A DNA stretch of 64,000 nucleotides, taken from Sipunculus nudus (lineage: Eukaryota > Annelida > Sipuncula > Golfingiida > Sipunculidae). The stretch lies in contig CM049306.1 of assembly GCA_026874595.1 (NCBI GenBank), positions 15,711,019-15,775,018 on the forward strand. Direction: 5' to 3'. Below are positions 58,685 through 64,000 of this stretch, in pieces. The notes beneath the pieces are model-generated. The model did not search any database, was not told the DNA's origin, and was given only the letters and a program-made list of their open reading frames with translations. Within the stretch, counting starts at the first letter, position 1, and each line of letters starts with the position of its first letter. The position numbers were made by a program, and so were the translations under genes.

Positions 58685-59885
58685 ATGAAACTTGTCACTG
58701 TTAACACAGCTAAGATTGAATTAGTGGCAGCAGTTAGCATAACTGATAAATTTTCTGATGTATTCAGTGGTGACTTAGGAACTCTGGAAGGTTTGTTTTA
58801 CTTTGAACTTGACCCGAACATACACCCTGTCATAACTCCTGCAAGACATGTACCTGTCTCAATCAGGCCTAATTAAGCTCAAAGCAGAATTGGATCATCT
58901 AATCAATATGGGTGTAATAAGGACTGTTGATGAACCAACCCATGGGTCAATCAAACTGTGCTTACTGACATGAAAAATGGTGAATTGCAAATATGTGTTG
59001 ATCCGCGAAAGCTTAACCACATATAAAAGCGGGAACATTTCACTCTCCCTGTACTGGAGGATACACTTCATGAGTTAGCAATGTCACGTGTCTTTTCAAA
59101 GGCCATCTTGTTGTCCAGTTACTGCCACATAAAACTAGATGACAAATCGAGCAGGCTAACAACTTTTCAAACCTGTTTTGGACACTTTCGCTGGCTGAGG
59201 CTCCCTTTTGGAGAATCTGTTTCATCTGAAATTTTTCAGAAAAAAAATTATCGAAGCTTTAAACTGACTCCCTTGAGTTATATGCGTGGCTGACTATGTT
59301 GTTATACACCGCAAAGATCAAACTGAACATGATGAGAGACTTGAGGCATTTCTATCAAGGTGCCGCGACAAAGGCATCAAGCTCAACAAAGGAAAAGTAG
59401 AGCTGAGACTTTTGGAGATCACTTTCATGGGCCACTACATTACTGAGAATGGCTTACAACCAGCCCCTGATAAAGTTTTTGCCATAAATGAGAGTTTTCC
59501 ACCTTCAAACACGGAAGAACTACAGCGATTTTTAGGATTTTCTTATTACCTGGGCAGGTTCATACCGAACCTCACTAACGTCACTGAACCTCTCCGCAAT
59601 CTAACTAGAAAAGATGTGCCGTGGACATGGTCAGACTGTCAATAAGCTGCTTTTTAGCAGGTCAAGAAACTTGTCACAGAGGCACCAGTGTTAACATTCT
59701 ACGACCCAACCAAAGACTTAGTATTAGAGAATGATGCAAGTGAGTATGGGTGTTGGCTCTGTGATTCTACAAGATGGCCACCCTGTTGCCTACTCATGCC
59801 GCTCACTGACTTAAACGGAACAGTGGTGGGCACAAATAGAGAAAGAAATGCTTTAAATTTGGACTCGAGAAATTTCACCATTTAA
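58685..59885 (+). pseudogene. Gypsy reverse transcriptase / RNase H remnant
   Basis: FSDVFSGDLGTLEG, then ELDPNIHPVITPARHVPVS (58754-58870), LKAELDHLINMGVIRTVDEP, QICVDPRKLN, LTTFQTCFGHFRWLRLPFG are gypsy RT blocks in three frames with TAA/TGA interruptions. The YVDD active site is altered to V-A-D-Y near 59288. A clean frame follows at 59286-59645 (GIKLNKGKVEL, FMGHYITENGLQPAPDKV, LQRFLGFSYYLGRFIPNL). An RNase H start VLTFYDPTKDLVLENDASEYG-like region lies at 59690-59750. Catalytic loss shows it is dead. Confidence 0.82.
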
Positions 59886-60091
59886 TGTATGGTCGGCAGG
59901 TAGAAATAATTACCAATCACAAACCACTTGTAGCGATTGTGTCATAACCTCTACACAAAGCTCCGAAAAGACTTCAAGCTCTACTCTTGCATGCACACAC
60001 TAAAATATAACTTTCGACTTTCGCATAGACTATATAGCTAGGGACTGCAATCCCTGTGGCTGACACTCTTTCCAGAGCACCGCTTTAAGAG

Positions 60092-60928
60092 ATGTCAATT
60101 TCTGAATGTGTATATGTCAATAACATTTCATTTCTTCCTATCAAAACAAAATGTCTTGACAAAATTAGAGCTGCAACTGAGAACAACATGTCCCTTATGA
60201 TGCTGAAAGATGGCATTGTGAAAGGTTGGCTCGCTAATCAAGCAAACCTACACAATCAGCTGGCTCCATTTTACAGTTATTGCGATGAGTTGACTGTGCA
60301 AAATGGAATTCTGCTTAGAGGTAAGCGCATCATAATACCCATGGTCATGCCTAAGGAGATGAAAGATAAACTACAGGCAGGACACCTCGAAATAAACGCC
60401 TGCCTTTGTCTAGCAAGAGAACTTGTATATTGGCCAAGAATATTAGCGGATATATGACAGTTCGTGGAATCCTGTGACATCTGTGCTACTCATGCGGATC
60501 GGCAACCTCCGGAAACATTAAACCTACATGACATCCAAGACTGGCCCTGGGAAAAAGTTGGAACCGATCTGTTTAGATTCAAGGAACAATCATACCTAGT
60601 TACTGTAGATTTGTACAGTGCATTCTTCGAGCTTGACTATCTACAAGATGCGTGTTCAGACACCGTTATACCCAAACTTAAACACCACTTTGCACAACAA
60701 GGAATCCCAGACACTTGTCAGTACACATTGAGCAGTTTCAAATCATTCAGCCAAAAGAGGGCATTTAGCCATGAGAACACAAGCCTGGGGAACAGCAAAG
60801 CAAATGGCGCTGCTGAGGCCGCAGTAAAACAAGCAAAACAAATCATGAGAAAGTGCAGAGCTGGAAAGGAGGACCTCTTTTTGGGACTATTAAATTATAT
60901 AAAATACACCAACAGAGGGACTTGGTAA
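60092..60928 (+). pseudogene. Gypsy integrase remnant
   Basis: The zinc-binding segment (GHLEINACLC...YWPRI, then CDIC) spans an in-frame TGA at 60455-60457. The core begins DWPWEKVGTDLF (first Asp kept) with VTVDLYSAFFELDYL. The second catalytic Asp region (normally SDNGPQ) has degenerated to DTCQYTLS. The Glu region is kept in GNSKANGAAEAAVKQAKQIM. Frames: 60092-60457 and 60464-60928. Confidence 0.8.
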
Positions 60929-61111
60929 CAGTCCAGTCCAGAGACTGTTAGGGGACGTACAAAGACACTCATATCTAAGACATTTAACAATCTTAAACCA
61001 GCAACTGCAGACAATGTTCAGAAGGACAAGAAAGATAAACGTGCCAATATAGCAAATCACCTAAACAGTTCCAGGAAAGATTTAAAATCCCTTCAACCTG
61101 GAGACAGCATG

Positions 61112-61173
61112 GATTCATTATACCTGATGTATATCCCATTGCACAGGTTCACATTAGGCCTGTAGGATTTGTT
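61112..61173 (-). mobile_element. Family B 5' terminal fragment
   Basis: The reverse complement reads AACAAATCCTACAGGCCT, AATGTGAACCTGTGCA, then GGGATATACATCAGGTATAA, matching the start of family B copy 2 at 10619-10670. It joins the gypsy integrase remnant without a spacer. Confidence 0.7.
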
Positions 61174-61752
61174 TTTTTTCAGAATACAAGTAGGTATAGT
61201 CTATTTTTAAGTGTACACCATGAATTATAAATGAATTATTATAAATGTTGAAGTTGTAAGCTTAAATGTCAACATTTCACAAAAAAAATCACCCATCTTT
61301 TATCAAGGCACATATTTTTTTCTGTAGGCATTTTCATTTTATTTGAGGCACACATATCGGTTTAAGGGGTAAACATTGAAATTTGAAAAGAATTACACTT
61401 AATCTGGCCATTTTATAAGTTTCAAACTGGCATACATGGATCTTGGCATACACAGTCAGATTGCAGCATCAGATTGTAGTCAGATTGCAGCATCAGGTAG
61501 GTAAGTTCATTAGAGCTCATGCCATGTCAGGGCAGTTCCTGGCTGGCTCTAGCTGTAATGACTGTTTCTTAATCAGCTGCTGTAGCTAAGAGAGGCCTGA
61601 GAGGTGTTCATGAACAAAAATTATTCCTCATGGCAGCAGGGGAATGTATCCTAAATCATTTTTCTTGAAGGTTTAAAAGAATTAGTATAAAGCTACTTTT
61701 TCTCTCGTTTCTTTTGTGCTTTGTTACCAGAATACAGTTTGTTGTATATGGG
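61174..61752. other. No recognised feature
   Basis: AT-rich; a small local duplication (CAGATTGCAGCATCA twice, 61462-61496) is the only structure seen. Confidence 0.4.
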
Positions 61753-61875
61753 TTTTTAGCTCAGCTGACTGAAAGTCATCTGAGCTATAGCAATCACTCT
61801 TTGTCTCTCGTTCGTTTGTCCCTTCACAGGGCACAAATTGTAACAGCTTGACCTAGAAACTTCTTAGGCCAAAAA
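61753..61875 (-). mobile_element. Solo family A 3' terminal module
   Basis: The plus strand starts TTTTTAGCTCAGCTGACT, then GAAAGTCATCTGAGCTATAG, the exact reverse of the family A 3' end (closest to the one at 2439). It is followed by CACTCTTTGTC. No further family A interior recognised. Confidence 0.75.
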
Positions 61876-63347
61876 AAAAAACCTTTTTTTTTTTACATCC
61901 TGTTTCATTACACGAGTTCAATGTGACATAGTCGCTATATGCTGTATATTTACACAAATTTATTATTACACACACAGACACACTTGTATCTGAAATAGAT
62001 ATTTTGCCACGTATTCAGACATTCTATATCAAAGTCTGACAGGTCTTAAAGTGTTGTGGCCTGATCTTCATCTTCGCTCACCGAAAATTTATGCAAAGAC
62101 GACCAAGTTGCATTCAGGTAACTTGCTTCAGTACCAAGTGATGTCAGAAAATTTCTGATTAATTTTACTTTAAAATTTGGAATGGAGACGTGGATGGGGG
62201 ATGGGGAAACAGGAATTTATTAACCTGGTTGTATCGTAATAGCGGGCCTAATTTGGATGATGCTATAATGGAAATATTAATGATGGCTTTTGTATAGATG
62301 GTTGCAAGGTGAGTCAAATAGACAAAAAGTATAAATACCTTTAAATACATGTTTATATTGGTAATTATAACTATTTATGCAGTGCAAAAAATTGTTTTTG
62401 ATGTTTACAAATTAGTTAAAACATGACATTTTATTGTAATGATTAAATTATGTCACTGGTATTGAGAAAATATTGATGTGTTTACCTTGGACTTAACCAT
62501 TTTAAAAGGGTCCAAAGGTTGTCTTTTGATTGTAAGAATTCAGTGTGCACCTGAGGATTCTAGTGAAAATGTGTGGTCTGATCTGCTAGTCACTGTTTGT
62601 AGGTTTTTATTTTTATCAGTAAAACAAACTCCCTTAATTCATGGAAACCCCCCAAAAAATAGTTCCTTGGACTTATATTTGATTTAGTACAATTATCATA
62701 GTATTCTCAATCATTAGAAATTCTGAGCATAGAGTTTGTACTATTTGGAGTTTTAATGGAAGGATCAGAACATTTCATAAATTTCGCACAGATTGCCTGT
62801 GGTCATAATCGTCACTTAATCTATTTGACACATCATTCATGTCACCAGGTCAGTTCCTTTTCCTCAGGGGGCATTTAAAAATATTGCTTTTAACTGAATT
62901 GACTAGAAATATCCAAAGTGACCATGTGGATTTTCGCGGGAAACTAAAGCGGTCACTGATTTGCCCGAAAAGTCACTTGGCATTCTGTTACCATCAGCTG
63001 TCAGGAGGATAGGAGCTCTCGCAATGCAGCTTGGATGTGGTAAAAATTTTGGCTGTTCCTTTTATCGTACACTGCATACAACTACTCAACTTCTCCATTT
63101 TGAGAATGAAGTAGTCTGTCTGTTAACAGGGCACAAATCATAACTGTTAAACCTTGAATCATAAAAAATTTGATATAAAAGCTCCAGTATCTGAATAACT
63201 AATGCATTGATTGCCATGATTCTTTCAATGCAGATTTATCATGCAGGCCTGCGCAGATCCAGGATTTTTTTCAGGGAGGGGTCAAAGGGTGTTTTGCATA
63301 AATAATGTATAAAAAAATGTCTTTGGATGATTGAAGGCCAGTTCAAA
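61876..63347. other. Unassigned sequence
   Basis: No exon or repeat is firmly supported. A frame at 62961-63143 (KSLGILLPSAVRRIGALAMQ, then a GTAAAA donor-like site) is exon-like but unrecognised. Confidence 0.35.
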
Positions 63348-64000
63348 GGGGGGGGGGTCTGGTGTTGCGTCGTCCGGCGTCCGTCGGCCGTCATCCGTCG
63401 TCTGTACGTTAACCTATACTATCTTGAAAACGGCAAGAATTAGCATCATCAATTTTATGCATAAAATTAGTCATCTAAAAAACTCTATCGGATTTTGCTT
63501 ATTTTTTGGCTAACTGCATTTTCTTAGATTTTATAGGGAAAAAGCTAAAAAAGCTAAAAAAATCTTCTTCTCCGAATCTGTTCAGCCAAATTGTCCAATA
63601 TTTTACAGAAATGATTTCTGGAACAATCTCTCTCAAGTTTGTATGAATGGTTTAAGTTCGGTGATATTTGGCCGAATTACAGGAAGTTGAACTTAGTCAT
63701 CTGTCCAAAAAAGCATACTAAAATTACAATCTCAGAAATGGCTTGAGCTATCATCACCAAATTTTATGCCAATGTTGGTCACATGAGTCATATCTGAAAT
63801 TGAGGTATTGGTGGCGCCACCTGCATCGGCCTTTTTTGTACAGGGGTCATCAGTGCCCGTATCAAACTGAAGTCTACAAATAACTTCTTCTCTGAAACGA
63901 TATGGCCAAGTTGTTTAATATCGCACAGAAATAATCCTAGGGTAGTGCTTTCTGAAGTTTGTTCAAATGGACTCAGTTCAGTGACTTTAGTGAATTTAGT
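63348..64000 (-). mobile_element. Family B 3' half, minus orientation, running off the right edge
   Basis: The reverse complement is collinear with 12900-13490 of copy 3: ACCATTTGAACAAACTTC, TTTCTGTG, the palindrome GGTGGCGCCACC (about 63811), GGTGATGATAGCT-type text and GTTAACGTACAGACGACGG. The terminal CACAGGTTCGCTAAAAA is missing, replaced at a G10 run (63348-63357). It is therefore 3'-truncated. Confidence 0.8.

Larger units (their letters stand above)
57365..61111 (+). mobile_element. Decayed Ty3/gypsy LTR retrotransposon
   Basis: In order: a possible primer-binding site after ...GTAACA, gag, a CCHC knuckle, protease, RT, RNase H, integrase zinc region and integrase core. All are on the plus strand but split over frames by many indels and stops. 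The integrase C-terminal part (LLGRRTKTLI and LKPATADNVQKDKKDKRA in shifting frames) continues to about 61110. There it meets a minus-strand family B fragment. No 3' LTR is visible and the 5' LTR is undefined. Inactive. Confidence 0.85.

Noticed and set aside
1-64000. tRNA or rRNA genes
   Set aside because: I searched by eye for B-box GGTTCGANTCC and cloverleaf ends. GGTTCGC at family B ends is part of the terminal repeat, not a tRNA.

Overview
This is animal nuclear DNA: AT-rich, intron-dominated and dense in transposons, with no bacterial features. The only securely identified host gene is the ubiquitin-activating enzyme E1 (UBA1) on the minus strand. The repeat content (rolling-circle-type elements ending in ACGG microsatellites, DIRS, Tx1-like, jockey-like, Ty3/gypsy and pogo-like elements) fits a lophotrochozoan, most likely a bivalve-like mollusc. 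The species assignment is inference; the sequence alone does not prove it.

Host layout. UBA1 runs right to left. A probable non-coding first exon ends at 46168. The first coding exon is 32739-32834 and carries the nuclear start and a KKRR basic cluster. The next exon is 3719-3780 and carries the second start codon followed by IDEGLYSRQL. The rest of UBA1 lies beyond the left edge. The intron between the two coding exons is about 29 kb. Right of about 47.5 kb a divergent plus-strand gene is possible (candidate exons near 47.6, 49.3 and 55.5 kb), but I could not identify it or join its exons in one frame.

Repeats inside UBA1 introns (1-46 kb). Two families share one architecture: an AACAAGG start, an adjacent palindrome, a subterminal inverted repeat, a variable interior often with tandem core repeats, an (ACGG)n-type microsatellite, the complementary inverted repeat and a GCTAAAAA end. 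Family A pairs CGCTCAGCTG with CAGCTGAGC; near-complete copies are at 261-2151, 13958-17120, 21291-23913 (nested in another copy), 33098-35757 and 38993-41495. Family B pairs GCGAACCTGTG with CACAGGTTCGC; copies are at 5746-8416 and 10619-12183, with partial copies at 12184-13536, 61112-61173 and 63348-64000. They look like non-autonomous Helentron/HINE-type rolling-circle elements, comparable to bivalve pearl/CvA elements. A degenerate jockey-like LINE lies at 28965-30400 (minus strand). At 42306-44334 a deleted DIRS-type tyrosine-recombinase retroelement interrupts a 52-bp satellite and keeps its inverted terminal repeats and internal complementary region.

Right part (47-64 kb). A young, 5'-truncated L1/Tx1-type LINE at 50145-53238 has 16-bp target duplications. 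A non-autonomous pogo-like DNA transposon occupies 53782-55126. A decayed Ty3/gypsy retrotransposon spans about 57.36-61.11 kb and retains gag, zinc-knuckle, protease, RT, RNase H and integrase remnants. It is followed by minus-strand fragments of families B and A.
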